Shown in pieces: positions 8,250 to 18,443 of a DNA stretch of 64,000 nt (positions within the stretch are counted from its first letter, which is position 1; each line of letters opens with the position of its first letter). The notes under the pieces were generated by a model. That model was given only the letters and a program-made list of their open reading frames with translations. It ran no database searches and had not been told where the DNA came from. Source of the DNA: Intrasporangium calvum DSM 43043 (GTDB lineage Bacteria; Actinomycetota; Actinomycetes; Actinomycetales; Dermatophilaceae); NCBI RefSeq assembly GCF_000184685.1, contig NC_014830.1, forward strand, positions 2,914,001-2,978,000, in the 5' to 3' direction. The position numbers and the translations under genes were made by a program.

Positions 8250-9089
8250 TCAGTCGGGCCAGGGCTCCCAGGTCCGCGGGTCCACCCGCCCGAAGCCCTC
8301 CCGGTCGGTCGTGCGCCGCGCGATGCGGTTGGACAGGGCGTGGAGGTCGTCGGTGGCGACGATGACCTGGGTCTCGTGGGCCCGCAGCGCGGCGAGCTTG
8401 GCGGCGCGCGTGGCGGGGTCCTCGACGACGTGGGTGACCCGCTCGTCGTCGACGACCGAGGGCGGGTGGGGGTCGTCCGCGCCGGGCACGACGAGGCCGT
8501 ATGCCGCTGGGCTCGCTCCCCGGGTCCAGGCGCGGTCCTCGTCGGCCCAGGTCCGTGGGGTGAGGATCTCGTAGGTGTGCGTGGGCAGCTCGGTGTCGGC
8601 GAGCTGGTCGAGCGCGGCCCGGGTGAGGCGGTGGGCCTGGATGTGGTCGGGGTGGCTGTAGCCGCCCTGCGGGTCGTAGGTGATGACGACGTCGGGGCGC
8701 ACCTCGCGGAGCAGGGCCGCGAGCGCGGCGCCTGCCTCGGCCAGGTCGGCGTTGACGAAGGCGTCCGGCCGTGCGGCGGCGGCCGAGCCGACCATGCCGG
8801 AGTCGCGGTAGCGGCGGCTCCCGAGCCCGTCGTGCCCGAGCAGGTGGCCGGTGGCGCCGAGCGCGTCGAGGGCCGCGGCGAGCTCCCCGCGGCGGTGGGC
8901 GGCGAGCAGGTCGTCGGGGTGTCCCTCGAGCTCCTCGAGGTCCGGGGGGATGACCTCACCCTCCTCGCCGAGCGTGCACGTGACGACGTGGACCTCGTCG
9001 CCCCGGGCCACGTGATGGGCGATCGTCGTCCCGCAGGTCAGGGTCTCGTCGTCGGGGTGGGCGTGGACGAGGACGAGTCGCTGGGCCAT
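8250..9089 (-). CDS. mshB: Mycothiol deacetylase MshB (GlcNAc-Ins deacetylase)
   Basis: MshB is a zinc enzyme that deacetylates GlcNAc-inositol in mycothiol synthesis. The zinc motif AHPDDE is at residues 10-15, and the second metal block YSHPDHIQAHRLT lies near the middle. The length of 279 is slightly under that of known MshB. An unusual segment RGASPAAYGLVV, absent from what I know of the family, is encoded by dispersed repeat copy C. It sits between ILTPRTWADEDRAW and the region that precedes the C-terminal helices. Neighbours are a solute-binding lipoprotein upstream and vanW downstream. Confidence 0.93.
   Translation of the reverse strand: MAQRLVLVHAHPDDETLTCGTTIAHHVARGDEVHVVTCTLGEEGEVIPPDLEELEGHPDDLLAAHRRGELAAALDALGATGHLLGHDGLGSRRYRDSGMVGSAAAARPDAFVNADLAEAGAALAALLREVRPDVVITYDPQGGYSHPDHIQAHRLTRAALDQLADTELPTHTYEILTPRTWADEDRAWTRGASPAAYGLVVPGADDPHPPSVVDDERVTHVVEDPATRAAKLAALRAHETQVIVATDDLHALSNRIARRTTDREGFGRVDPRTWEPWPD
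8497..8523 (+). repeat. Dispersed repeat copy C, inside mshB
   Basis: CCGTATGCCGCTG followed by GGCTCGCTCCCCGG lies within the mshB coding strand in antisense. It is read in frame as S-P-A-A-Y-G. Confidence 0.85.
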
Positions 9090-9126
9090 CTGCTCCTCCG
9101 TGGGGTCGGGCTCGTTCGGGCGGGGG

Positions 9127-10926
9127 TCAGCGCACGGAGACCGTGGCGAGGTCGACGATGCCCCCGACCGCGTGGTCGTCGTAGTGGAGGACTCCCGCGC
9201 CGTGGACGTGCAGCACCTTGGTCGCGGCGAGCGCGACGTAGCCCCCGCGCTCGCGGATCAGGGCGTCGGCCCGGGCCCACGTCGCGGCCCGCTGCTTCGG
9301 GTCGCCGGTCGCCTGGGCGCGGTCCATCAGCGCGGCGACGGCCTTGTCGTCGAAGTAGCCGACGTCCTGCCCGGGCCCGGACGAGTCGATGTTGATCCGG
9401 GCGTCGAAGAGCGCGGGGAGGACGCCGCTCGCCGACGGGATGTCCGGCATCCACGACCCGCGGAAGACGTCGTAGTCCTTGACGGAGGACGGCTTCTCGA
9501 TCGTCTTGTAGTAGTCCTCGGGCTTGACCGAGGTCCGCTCGACCTCGAAGCCGGCGCGCTCCCAGCCGGCCTCGAGCGCCGCGTAGGCCTTGTCGATGAG
9601 CAGCGACCGCGCGTGGACGACCCGGATCCTGACCGGCAGGGTGATGCCGGCGTCGACGAGGAGCCGGCGGGCGGCCTCGGGGTCACCCTCGACGCGGGCG
9701 CCCTTGGGTGGCTTGAGACCGGCCTGGCTGATGGCCGGCCCGAGGACCGACCACGTCGGCGACCCGGCGCCCTCGCCGCCGGTCGCGGTGACGTAGGTGG
9801 CGCGGTTGGTGGAGAGCGCGAAGGCCTCGCGGACGACGGCCTTGGACATCACCGCGCTGCGCATGTTGAGGGCGAGGTAGTCGACGCTGCCGGTGTAGGG
9901 GAAGGTCAGCCGGGCCTGGAGGGCGGTGCCGGCCTGGTTGCGCAGCGTGGGCGAGGCCTTGACCCAGGAGACGGCCTGGGCGTCTCCCTCGCGCTGGTTG
10001 AGCAGCCGCTCGATGACCGCCTCCTCGGTGAGGCCGGTCATCACGACGATCTTGTCGGGGTAGGCCTTGCGGATGGGGTCGGTGGCCGGGTCCCAGTGCT
10101 CGTTGCGGACGAAGGTGCCGCCCTTGCCGGGCACCCAGTCGCCGTCGAGCCGGTAGGGCCCGGTCGAGACGACGTCGAGCGAGGCCTGCAGCTCGTTTGA
10201 CTGGGTGCCCTTCGGCTCGGTGCCCTTCGACTCGGCCCGGCGCGGGGCGAACTCGGGCAGCGCGACGAGGTGGGGGAAGTCGCGCTCGGCGGTGCGCAGG
10301 TGGAAGGTGATGGTCCGGCCCGTGCACACCACGGCCTTGAGGAAGGCCTTCTCGTTCTTCGTGTCGGAGGGGCCGGAGTAGGCGGGCTTCTCGAGGCCCT
10401 CGGGCGTCACCTTGGTCGGCACGTCGAGCAGGAAGCTCGCGTAGTTCGTGCCGCCGACGTGGGTCGAGCGGTCGAAGGTGCGGGCCACGCCGTGGCGGAG
10501 GTCGGCGCACGTCACCGGGCTCCCGTCCTGCCAGGTGACTCCCTCGCGGAGGGTGAAGCTCCACGTCCTGCCGCCGTTGGACTCCCGGCCGGTGTCGGTG
10601 GCGAGGTCACCGACGAGCTCGCGCTCGCGATCCCCTGTCCCGTACGTCGTCAGGGTCCGCACGAAGGTGCGCTGGGCGAAGAAGGCCTCGGGCCCGACGT
10701 ACATCACCTGCGGGTCCCAGGTCGCGATGTTGCCGGCAACGAGGACGTTGAGGGTGCCACCCCGCTGGGCGGGCGCGACCTGGCCCGTGGCGTGGGCCGT
10801 GGGCTCCCCCCGCCGCGTGGCCATCAGGTCCTCGGGGCTGCACGCCGCGGTGGCCGCGAGGGCGGCCACCGCCGTCAGGGCAGCGCCGACCCGGGCCAGG
10901 CTCCGCGGGCGTGGCAGGAGGGACAC
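9127..10926 (-). CDS. Family 5 extracellular solute-binding lipoprotein (orphan)
   Basis: This is a 599-residue peptide/nickel-type binding protein (SBP_bac_5). It has a signal peptide ending in LAATAAC; the Thr at -3 is not the usual Leu/Val. The GGTLNVLVAGNIATWDPQ start of the mature protein and the block LREGVTWQDGSPVTCADL are typical of the family. No permease or ATPase gene is next to it, so it either works with another transporter or has another function. The GTG at 10926 is preferred because GGAGGG lies 11 bases upstream; it follows the typA stop by seven bases. Confidence 0.85.
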   Translation of the reverse strand: MSLLPRPRSLARVGAALTAVAALAATAACSPEDLMATRRGEPTAHATGQVAPAQRGGTLNVLVAGNIATWDPQVMYVGPEAFFAQRTFVRTLTTYGTGDRERELVGDLATDTGRESNGGRTWSFTLREGVTWQDGSPVTCADLRHGVARTFDRSTHVGGTNYASFLLDVPTKVTPEGLEKPAYSGPSDTKNEKAFLKAVVCTGRTITFHLRTAERDFPHLVALPEFAPRRAESKGTEPKGTQSNELQASLDVVSTGPYRLDGDWVPGKGGTFVRNEHWDPATDPIRKAYPDKIVVMTGLTEEAVIERLLNQREGDAQAVSWVKASPTLRNQAGTALQARLTFPYTGSVDYLALNMRSAVMSKAVVREAFALSTNRATYVTATGGEGAGSPTWSVLGPAISQAGLKPPKGARVEGDPEAARRLLVDAGITLPVRIRVVHARSLLIDKAYAALEAGWERAGFEVERTSVKPEDYYKTIEKPSSVKDYDVFRGSWMPDIPSASGVLPALFDARINIDSSGPGQDVGYFDDKAVAALMDRAQATGDPKQRAATWARADALIRERGGYVALAATKVLHVHGAGVLHYDDHAVGGIVDLATVSVR

Positions 10927-10933
10927 GGCAGGG

Positions 10934-12832
10934 TCAGCCCTCCGCCTTGGCCGCCGCCCGGACGCGGGCGGCGGTGCGGGCGCGCTCGGTCGCACCGAGG
11001 ACGACCTTGCGGATGCGCACGGCCTCGGGCGTGACCTCGACGCACTCGTCCTCGCGGCAGAACTCGAGGCTCTGCTCGAGGCTGAGCTTGCGCGGCGGGA
11101 CGATCTTCTCGAAGTTGTCCGAGGAGGAGGCCCGCACGTTGGTGAGCTTCTTCTCCTTGGTGATGTTGACGTCCATGTCGTCGGCGCGGGAGTTCTCGCC
11201 GACGATCATGCCCTCGTAGACCTCGGTGGTGGGGTCGCAGAAGAGGGTGCCGCGCTCCTGGAGGTTGACCATCGCGTAGGCCGTGACGACGCCGTTGCGG
11301 TCGGAGACGAGAGATCCGCTGATCCGGGTCACGATCGGGCCGAACCACGGCTCGTAGTCCTCGAAGACGTGGTGCGCGATGCCGGTGCCGCGCGTCTCGG
11401 TGAGGAACTCGGTCCGGAAGCCGATCAGCCCGCGCGACGGCACGAGGAACTCCATCCGGATCCAGCCCGTGCCGTGGTTGGTCATCTGCTCCATCCGGCC
11501 CCGGCGCGCGGCGAGGATCTGCGTGATGGGGCCGAGGAACTCCTCCGGGGTGTCGATCGTCAGCCGCTCGACGGGCTCGTGGATCTTGCCGTCGACCTCG
11601 CGGGTGACGACCTGCGGCTTGCCGACGGTCAGCTCGTAGCCCTCGCGGCGCATCTGCTCGACGAGGATCGCGAGGGCGAGCTCGCCGCGGCCCTGGACCT
11701 CCCACGTGTCGGGCCGCTCGGTCGGCAGGATCCGCAGGGAGACGTTGCCGACGAGCTCGCGGTCGAGGCGGTCCTTGACCATGCGCGCGGTGACCTTGGA
11801 GCCGCGGACCCGGCCGACCATGGGGCTGGTGTTGGTGCCGATCGTCATGGAGATGGCCGGCTCGTCGACGGTGATGAGCGGCAGCGGCACGGGGTTGTCG
11901 GCGTCGGCGAGGGTCTCGCCGATGGTGATCTCGGGGATGCCCGCGACGGCGATGATGTCGCCGGGACCGGCGCTCTCGGCGGGCTTGCGCTCGAGCGCCT
12001 CGGTCATGAGCAGCTCGGTGATCTTGACGCGCTGCTGGGAGCCGTCGTGGCGGCACCACATGACCTGCTGGCCCTTGCGGATGGTGCCGTTGTGGACCCG
12101 GAGCAGGGCGAGCCGGCCGAGGAAGTTGGACGCGTCGAGGTTGGTGACGTGCGCCTGCAGGGGGGCCGTGTCGTCGTAGGTCGGCGCGGGGATCGTCTCG
12201 AGGATCGTGGCGAAGAGCGCCTCGAGGTTCTCCCCGTCGGGCAGGCCCCCGTCCTCGGGGCGGTTGAGCGAGGCGCGACCGACCTTGGCTGAGGCGTAGA
12301 CGATGGGGAACTCGATCTGCTCCGCGGTGGCGTCGAGGTCGAGGAAGAGCTCGTAGGCCTCGTCGACGACCTCGGCGATCCGCGAGTCGGGCCGGTCGAC
12401 CTTGTTGATGCAGAGGATGACGGGCATCTTGGCGGCGAGCGCCTTGCGGAGCACGAAGCGGGTCTGGGGCAGCGGCCCCTCGGACGCGTCGACGAGCAGG
12501 ACGACGCCGTCGACCATCGACAGGCCGCGCTCGACCTCCCCGCCGAAGTCGGCGTGCCCGGGGGTGTCGATGATGTTGATCGTCACCCCGTCGGTGATCC
12601 CCCGCTCCTGGGCCGCGGCGCCGCGGTAGTGGACCGCGGTGTTCTTGGCGAGGATCGTGATGCCCTTCTCGCGCTCCAGGTCGCCGGAGTCCATCGCCCG
12701 CTCGTCGACGTGCTGGTGCTCGCCGAAGGCACCGGACTGCCAGAGCATCTTGTCGACGAGGGTGGTCTTGCCGTGGTCGACGTGAGCGACGATGGCGACG
12801 TTGCGAATGTCCGCGCGGGTCTTCATGGGCAT
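10934..12832 (-). CDS. typA: Translational GTPase TypA/BipA
   Basis: TypA is a ribosome-associated GTPase of 632 residues. The P-loop [10 protein letters not shown], switch block [22 protein letters not shown] and NKVDRPD are all present. The C-terminus carries the TypA-specific parts ([40 protein letters not shown]). The ATG at 12832 gives [17 protein letters not shown]; a second ATG two codons later is also possible. It lies 13 bases after the nudix gene and just before the lipoprotein gene, so the three are likely in one operon. Confidence 0.96.
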   Translation of the reverse strand: MPMKTRADIRNVAIVAHVDHGKTTLVDKMLWQSGAFGEHQHVDERAMDSGDLEREKGITILAKNTAVHYRGAAAQERGITDGVTINIIDTPGHADFGGEVERGLSMVDGVVLLVDASEGPLPQTRFVLRKALAAKMPVILCINKVDRPDSRIAEVVDEAYELFLDLDATAEQIEFPIVYASAKVGRASLNRPEDGGLPDGENLEALFATILETIPAPTYDDTAPLQAHVTNLDASNFLGRLALLRVHNGTIRKGQQVMWCRHDGSQQRVKITELLMTEALERKPAESAGPGDIIAVAGIPEITIGETLADADNPVPLPLITVDEPAISMTIGTNTSPMVGRVRGSKVTARMVKDRLDRELVGNVSLRILPTERPDTWEVQGRGELALAILVEQMRREGYELTVGKPQVVTREVDGKIHEPVERLTIDTPEEFLGPITQILAARRGRMEQMTNHGTGWIRMEFLVPSRGLIGFRTEFLTETRGTGIAHHVFEDYEPWFGPIVTRISGSLVSDRNGVVTAYAMVNLQERGTLFCDPTTEVYEGMIVGENSRADDMDVNITKEKKLTNVRASSSDNFEKIVPPRKLSLEQSLEFCREDECVEVTPEAVRIRKVVLGATERARTAARVRAAAKAEG

Positions 12833-12845
12833 GAGGGACAGTCTC

Positions 12846-13307
12846 TCAGGGTTTTGGGGAGCCTCCGAACGCTCCGCCGAGGCGGGCCGCCAGGGCGTCG
12901 ACGATCGGCAGGTCCGCGGGGAGCCAGGGCACGTCGTGCAGCGCCGCGGCGCCGAGCCAGCGGACCTCGTCGTGGTCCTCGATCGGCGCGGGGACGCCGT
13001 CGACGACCTCGGCCAGCCAGACGAGCATCTCGTAGCGGTCGCCGAGCGGCCACGTGGCTCCCGGCAGCGGTCCGGGCAGGTGCGGTCCGAGGCGGATGGT
13101 GACCCCGAGCTCCTCGAGGACCTCCCGGTGCACGGCGGACAGGGGCGACTCCCCCGCGTCGACCTTCCCACCAGGCAGCTCCCAGCCGCCGGCGAGGGCG
13201 GGCGGCTCGGTCCGGCGGGCGGCGAGCAGCCGGGTCGGGTGCTCGAGGTCGTCCACGATGGCGGCGCCGACGACGAGGCGCAGCCCGGCGCGGGGGTCGG
13301 TCGTCAT
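12846..13307 (-). CDS. Nudix hydrolase (MutT-like)
   Basis: This 153-residue protein probably hydrolyses a nucleoside diphosphate linked to another group, and may clean oxidised nucleotides. The Nudix box is complete: GGKVDAGESPLSAVHREVLEELGV, preceded by GGWELPGGK, a MutT-type context. The substrate cannot be read from the sequence. It is the first gene of the minus-strand run toward typA. The gap upstream (13308-13568) holds dispersed repeat copy D and the start region of the divergent ABC operon. Confidence 0.9.
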   Translation of the reverse strand: MTTDPRAGLRLVVGAAIVDDLEHPTRLLAARRTEPPALAGGWELPGGKVDAGESPLSAVHREVLEELGVTIRLGPHLPGPLPGATWPLGDRYEMLVWLAEVVDGVPAPIEDHDEVRWLGAAALHDVPWLPADLPIVDALAARLGGAFGGSPKP

Positions 13308-13354
13308 GGTCTCCCCTGTCCGTCGAGGGCGCGGTGGGCTTCGCGAAGATCATC

Positions 13355-13380
13355 CCGTATGCCGCTGGGCTCGCTCCCGC
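13355..13380 (+). repeat. Dispersed repeat copy D
   Basis: CCGTATGCCGCTG followed by GGCTCGCTCCCGC lies in the gap between the divergent nudix and binding-protein genes. Confidence 0.85.
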
Positions 13381-13568
13381 TGCCCGGCTTCCGCCCGCCC
13401 GGGGTTGCGTATCGGACGGATAAACATTGTCCGCCATCTGGGATTTCACCCCTCAAACAGCACTAAGTTTCTCCCCAACCCTTCGCGGAGTCGATCGCTG
13501 GCGCCGTGAAAGGTCTCCTCTTGGTCGGCCCATTCCAGGGCGACCTTCGCACTAGAGCGAGGTAACTC

Positions 13569-15251
13569 ATGAAGTTCTTCCGGAAGGCTGCACCGGTCGC
13601 GATGCTCGCGACGGTCGCGCTGACCCTTGGCGCCTGCGCGCAGTCCGAGCGTGACACCCCCACCCCGGGCGCCACCAACGGCGGCGCCGCGGCCAGCGGT
13701 GGCACCCTCACCTTTGGTGCCGCTGGAGCCCCGAAGTTGTTCGACCCCTTCTATGCCACCGACGGCGAGACCTTCCGCGTGACGCGGCAGATCTTCGACG
13801 GCCTCCTCACGCTCAAGCCCGGCACGGCGGACCTGGAGCCGGCGCTCGCGACCGACATGCCCACCTCGACCGACGGCACGACGTGGGAGTTCAAGCTGCG
13901 GACGGGCGTGAAGTTCTCCGACGGTGAGCCCTTCAACGCCGACGCAGTCTGCAAGAACTTCGAGCGGATGTTCGACCAGAACGCCGACGCCCAGAAGGGC
14001 CCGGCCGACTACTGGTCCTACACGATGGGCGCCTTCAAGGACAAGGCAGCCGAGTCCCTCTACAAGGGCTGCGAGGCCAAGGACGAGGCGACGGCCGTCA
14101 TCTCGCTCAACCGCGTCAGCTCGGCGTGGCCGGCGATGCTCGCCCTGCCTTCCTTCTCGATGCAGAGCCCGAAGGCGCTGACCGAGGGCAAGGCCAACGA
14201 CGTCAAGGCCCAGGGCGAGGGCTTCATCTACCCCGCCTACTCGCAGGCCCCGGTCGGCACCGGCCCGTTCAAGTTCGAGAAGTACGACCAGGCCAACGGC
14301 ACCGTGACGCTCGCGCGCAACGCCGACTTCTGGGGTGACAAGGCGAAGGTCGACAAGCTCGTCTTCAAGATCGTCCCGGACGAGTCGACCCGCCGCCAGG
14401 AGCTCAAGGCCGGCAGCATCCAGGGCTACGACCTGCCCAACCCGGTCGACTGGAAGGGTCTCGAGGACGAGGGCAACCAGGTGCTCGTGCGCCCGGCGTT
14501 CAACATCCTCTACATGGGCCTCAACCCGGAGAAGAACCCGAAGCTGAAGGACCTCAAGGTCCGCCAGGCTCTGTACCACGCCCTCAACCGTGAGCAGCTC
14601 GTCCAGACGCAGCTGCCCGAGGGTGCCACGGTCGCGACCCAGTTCATGCCGGACACCGTCGCCGGCTACAACAAGAGCCTGCAGCCGTACGCGTACGACG
14701 TCGAGAAGGCCAAGTCCCTCCTCAAGGAGGCCGGCGCCGAGGGCATGACGCTCAACTTCGCCTACCCGACCGAGGTCTCGCGTCCGTACATGCCGAACCC
14801 GCAGAAGATCGCGGAGGCGATTCGCACCGACCTCGAGGCCGCCGGCGTCAAGGTCAAGTTCACCGCCAAGCCGTGGAACGGTGGCTACCTCGACGGCATC
14901 GACGCGGGCTCGTTCGACGCGTGGATCATCGGCTGGACCGGTGACTACAACGCCGCCGACAACTTCATCGGCACGTTCTTCAAGGGCAAGACGAACGACT
15001 TCCACACGTACTCCCAGCCGTGGGGTCAGCAGCTGAACGACGACCTCGTGGCCGCCGACAGCATCCCGGACGAGGCCCAGCGCACGGCCGCGTACGAGAA
15101 GCTGAACCAGCAGATCATGGAGGAGTACCTCCCGGGTCTCGCCCTGACGCACTCGCCGCCCGCGCTCGTGGTCGGCCCGGACGTCGAGGGCATCGTCGCC
15201 TCGCCGATGACCGCGGAGGAGTTCAACACCGCGTCCGTCGGAGGCAAGTGA
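13569..15251 (+). CDS. ABC peptide-type solute-binding lipoprotein
   Basis: This is a 560-residue SBP_bac_5 protein with a lipoprotein signal peptide (canonical lipobox LGAC, Cys about 24). Typical blocks are FDGLLTLKPGTADLEPALAT, GTTWEFKLRTGVKFSDGEPFNADAV and VGTGPFKFEKYD. It is the receptor of the importer encoded downstream, probably for di- or oligopeptides. The codon choice is more regular than in its neighbours, fitting high expression. GAGG lies just before the ATG. Strong hairpins after the stop separate it from the permease genes. Confidence 0.93.
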   Translation: MKFFRKAAPVAMLATVALTLGACAQSERDTPTPGATNGGAAASGGTLTFGAAGAPKLFDPFYATDGETFRVTRQIFDGLLTLKPGTADLEPALATDMPTSTDGTTWEFKLRTGVKFSDGEPFNADAVCKNFERMFDQNADAQKGPADYWSYTMGAFKDKAAESLYKGCEAKDEATAVISLNRVSSAWPAMLALPSFSMQSPKALTEGKANDVKAQGEGFIYPAYSQAPVGTGPFKFEKYDQANGTVTLARNADFWGDKAKVDKLVFKIVPDESTRRQELKAGSIQGYDLPNPVDWKGLEDEGNQVLVRPAFNILYMGLNPEKNPKLKDLKVRQALYHALNREQLVQTQLPEGATVATQFMPDTVAGYNKSLQPYAYDVEKAKSLLKEAGAEGMTLNFAYPTEVSRPYMPNPQKIAEAIRTDLEAAGVKVKFTAKPWNGGYLDGIDAGSFDAWIIGWTGDYNAADNFIGTFFKGKTNDFHTYSQPWGQQLNDDLVAADSIPDEAQRTAAYEKLNQQIMEEYLPGLALTHSPPALVVGPDVEGIVASPMTAEEFNTASVGGK

Positions 15252-15256
15252 TCCTT

Positions 15257-15275
15257 GCCTGAGGCCGCCTCAGGC
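15257..15275 (+). other. Small hairpin after the binding-protein gene
   Basis: GCCTGAGG and CCTCAGGC pair across a three-base loop, six bases after the stop at 15251. It lies just before the larger hairpin at 15295-15330. Confidence 0.5.
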
Positions 15276-15294
15276 CCGGACACTGTCACAACAG

Positions 15295-15330
15295 CCGGGG
15301 GCCGTCCCATCCAGGTGGGACGGCCCCCGG
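15295..15330 (+). terminator. Strong hairpin between binding-protein and permease genes
   Basis: The 15-base arms CCGGGGGCCGTCCCA and TGGGACGGCCCCCGG are perfect and enclose a six-base loop. There is no T-run after it, so partial termination or protection of the upstream mRNA is more likely than full termination. This would raise binding-protein level over permease level. Confidence 0.7.
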
Positions 15331-15355
15331 TCGTGAGAAAGGATGGCACCTGGCC

Positions 15356-16366
15356 ATGCTGAGATTCATCGTGCGCCGCCTGATCCAGATGATCGGCGTG
15401 GTCGTGGTTCTCTCCCTGCTCCTGTTCATGTGGTTCAAGGCCCTCCCCGGGGGCACCGTCTCGGCGATGCTCGGCGAGCGCGCCACCCCGGAGCGCCGCG
15501 TCCAGCTCGAGCAGGCCCTCGGCCTCGACCAGCCGCTCTGGGTGCAGTACTGGAGCTACATCAAGCGGATCGCGACCGGCCAGTTCGGCCCGTCCAACGG
15601 GGTACTGCCCGGTCGGGACGCCTTCGAGGTCTTCCTGTCCCGCTTCCCGGCCACCATCGAGCTGGCCACGCTGGCGATCCTCCTCGCGGTCCTGATCGGG
15701 ATCCCGCTGGGCTACTTCGCCGCTCGCCGCCGGGACAGCTGGGTCGACAACCTGTCGGTGATGGGCTCGCTCATCGGCGTCGCGGTCCCCGTCTTCTTCC
15801 TCGCCTTCATGCTCAAGCACTGGTTCGCCGTGGAGCTGCAGTGGCTGCCCGTCTCGGGGCGCCAGGACCCTGCGCTCGACGCGACCCGCGTGACCGGCTT
15901 CTTCGTCCTCGACGGCATCCTCACCCAGGAGTGGGACGCCGCGTGGGACGCCTTCCGGCACCTCCTCCTCCCCGCGTTCGCGCTGGCCTCGATCCCCTTC
16001 GCCGTGATCTTCCGGATCACCCGCGCGTCCGTCCTCGACGTCGTCGAGGAGGACTACGTGCGGACGGCCAACGCCAAGGGCCTCACCTCGCGGATCATCC
16101 GCGGCCGGCACATCCTGCGCAACGCGCTGCTGCCCGTCGTGACGACGATCGGCCTGCAGACCGGCGCCCTGCTCGCCGGTGCGGTCCTCACCGAGCGGGT
16201 CTTCAGCTTCACCGGCATCGGTCAGGCGCTCGCGATCGCGATCGAGCTCAAGGACTACCCGGTCCTGCAGGTGCTCATCATGGCCGCAGCCGCCGTCTAC
16301 GTCGTGGTCAACCTGCTCGTGGACATCACCTATGCCATCATCGACCCCCGCATCAGGACGAGGTGA
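15356..16366 (+). CDS. ABC transporter permease, DppB/OppB type
   Basis: This is a 336-residue inner membrane permease of a peptide-type importer. It starts with the characteristic LRFIVRRLIQMIGVVVVLSLLLF, has about six membrane spans, and carries the ATPase-docking EAA block (VVEEDYVRTANAKGLTSRIIRGRHILRNAL). The C-terminus, VDITYAIIDPRIRTR, is the family signature. It lies six bases before the second permease gene. The substrate is unknown. Confidence 0.93.
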   Translation: MLRFIVRRLIQMIGVVVVLSLLLFMWFKALPGGTVSAMLGERATPERRVQLEQALGLDQPLWVQYWSYIKRIATGQFGPSNGVLPGRDAFEVFLSRFPATIELATLAILLAVLIGIPLGYFAARRRDSWVDNLSVMGSLIGVAVPVFFLAFMLKHWFAVELQWLPVSGRQDPALDATRVTGFFVLDGILTQEWDAAWDAFRHLLLPAFALASIPFAVIFRITRASVLDVVEEDYVRTANAKGLTSRIIRGRHILRNALLPVVTTIGLQTGALLAGAVLTERVFSFTGIGQALAIAIELKDYPVLQVLIMAAAAVYVVVNLLVDITYAIIDPRIRTR

Positions 16367-16372
16367 CCAGCG

Positions 16373-17416
16373 ATGACCCCATCCCCTGACCCCCGCCGCT
16401 TCGGCGACCGCAAGAAGGACCGCATCGACGCCCTGGCGCAGACCACGGGCAGCGCCGGCAGTGCCGGCCGGCCCGGCGTCGACAGCGGAGCGCAGGGCGG
16501 AGCCGTCCTCACGGTCGCCGACGCGGGCCGCGTGGCCGGCGGCGAGGGCCAGTCCCTCATCGCCAGCGCGTGGCGGCGGCTGCGACGCAACCCGGTCTTC
16601 CTCACGGGCGCCGCGATCACCTTCATCTTCGTCGTGCTGGCCATCGTCGGCCCCTGGGTCGCCCCGCACGACCCTGCCGCCCAGCCGCTGCTCAACCAGG
16701 TGCGCCAGCAGACCAACCCGGTGCCTGGAGCCCAACCCGGCTTCCCCCTCGGGGGTGACACGGTGGGCCGGGACCTGCTCTCCCGTCTCCTCGTCGGCGG
16801 CCGGCAGACCCTCATCGTCGGCGTTCTCGCCACCCTCGGCGGCCTGCTCGGCGGTCTCACGCTCGGCACCCTGGCCGGCGCCCTCGGCGGCTGGGTCGAC
16901 GCCCTCGTCATGCGCATCGTCGACGTCATGCTCTCGATCCCCGGCCTGATCCTGGCCGTGTCGATCGCGGCGATCGCGGCGAGCCCGAGCCAGACCACGG
17001 TGATCGTCGCCATCGCGGTGGTGCAGATCCCGATCTTCGCCCGGTTGCTGCGCGGCTCGATGCTGGCCCAGCGCGCCAGCGACCACGTGCTCGCGGCGCG
17101 GGCGCTCGGCGTCAAGCCGCATGCCATCGTCTTCCGCCACATGCTGCCCAACTCGCTCGGCCCGGTCATCGTCCAGGCGACGCTCGTCCTCGCCACGGCC
17201 ATCATCGAGGCGGCGGGGCTGTCCTTCCTCGGCCTCGGCAACCCCGACGACCGGCAGCCGGAGTGGGGGCAGATGCTCGGCCAGGCGCAGAACCTCGTCA
17301 GCGACTACCCGCACCTGGCGATCTATCCGGCCCTGTGCATCATCGTCGTCGCGCTCGGCTTCACCCTGATGGGCGAGTCGCTGCGCGAGGCCCTCGACCC
17401 CAAGAGCAGGAGGTGA
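16373..17416 (+). CDS. ABC transporter permease, DppC/OppC type
   Basis: This is a 347-residue permease with a longer, soluble, Gly/Ala-rich N-terminus (about 1-65) before the first membrane span. Family blocks include FPLGGDTVGRDLLSRLLVGGRQTL, the EAA loop ASDHVLAARALGVKPHAIVFRHMLPN, and SFLGLGNPDDRQPEWGQML. It forms the transmembrane pore together with the upstream permease. Its stop codon overlaps the region of the next gene's ribosome binding site. Confidence 0.92.
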   Translation: MTPSPDPRRFGDRKKDRIDALAQTTGSAGSAGRPGVDSGAQGGAVLTVADAGRVAGGEGQSLIASAWRRLRRNPVFLTGAAITFIFVVLAIVGPWVAPHDPAAQPLLNQVRQQTNPVPGAQPGFPLGGDTVGRDLLSRLLVGGRQTLIVGVLATLGGLLGGLTLGTLAGALGGWVDALVMRIVDVMLSIPGLILAVSIAAIAASPSQTTVIVAIAVVQIPIFARLLRGSMLAQRASDHVLAARALGVKPHAIVFRHMLPNSLGPVIVQATLVLATAIIEAAGLSFLGLGNPDDRQPEWGQMLGQAQNLVSDYPHLAIYPALCIIVVALGFTLMGESLREALDPKSRR

Positions 17417-17421
17417 CCGGG

Positions 17422-18443
17422 GTGTCTCAGACCTCCTACACGTCGACCGCCAGCACGGCACGGCACGGTGACGAGCCGCTGCTGCAGGTGCGCGACCTGC
17501 GGGTCACGTTCACCCGGCAGGGCGAGGAGTCCTTCGCCGCCGTCGACGGCATCGACTTCGACGTCCGGCCCGGGCAGACCGTGGGTCTGGTCGGCGAGTC
17601 CGGCTGTGGCAAGTCGGTGACCTCGCTCGCGATCATGGGGCTGCTCCCCAAGCGCGGCAACCGCGTCGAGGGCGAGGTGCTCCTCAACGGCACCGACCTG
17701 CTCAAGCTCTCCGACTCGGAGATGCGCGACCGGCGCGGCCAGGAGCTCGCGATGATCTTCCAGGACCCGCTCAGCTCGCTCAACCCGGTCGTCCCGGTGG
17801 GCCTGCAGGTCGCCGAGGTCCTCGAGCGGCACAAGGGGATGTCCCGCAAGGCGGCGATGGCCGTCGCCCGCGAGATGCTCGACAAGGTCGGCATCCCCGA
17901 CCCGGACCGCCGGCTCAAGGACTACCCGCACCAGATGTCGGGCGGGATGCGGCAGCGCGCCCTCATCGCCATCGCGCTCGCCTGCGAGCCGCGCCTGCTC
18001 ATCGCCGACGAGCCGACGACCGCTCTCGACGTGACGATCCAGGCCCAGATCCTCAGCCTGCTCAAGAACCTCGTCGAGGAGACCGGCACCGCGCTCATCA
18101 TGATCACCCACGACCTCGGTGTCGTGGCCGGTCTCTGCGACGAGGTCAACGTCCTCTACGCCGGCCGGATCGTCGAGCGCGCCGACCGGCACCCGCTCTT
18201 CGAGCAGCCGCGGCACCCTTACACGAACGGCCTGCTCCAGTCGATCCCCAAGCTCGACGTCGGCCGGGGCGAGCGGCTCAACCCGATCCCCGGCTCGGTC
18301 GCCGACAACCTGCCGTGGACGAGCAGCTGCGCCTTCGCGCCCCGGTGCCCGAACGCGCTCGAGGTGTGCCGTGAGCAGACTCCCCCGCTCGAGATGGACT
18401 TCGGCCGTGCCCTGCGCTGCTTCAACCCCGTGGAGGTGGCTCG

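Noticed and set aside
15026-17461. Long minus-strand frame across the permease genes
   Set aside because: It is opposite two certain permease genes and its sequence is an Asp/Glu/Arg-rich shadow.
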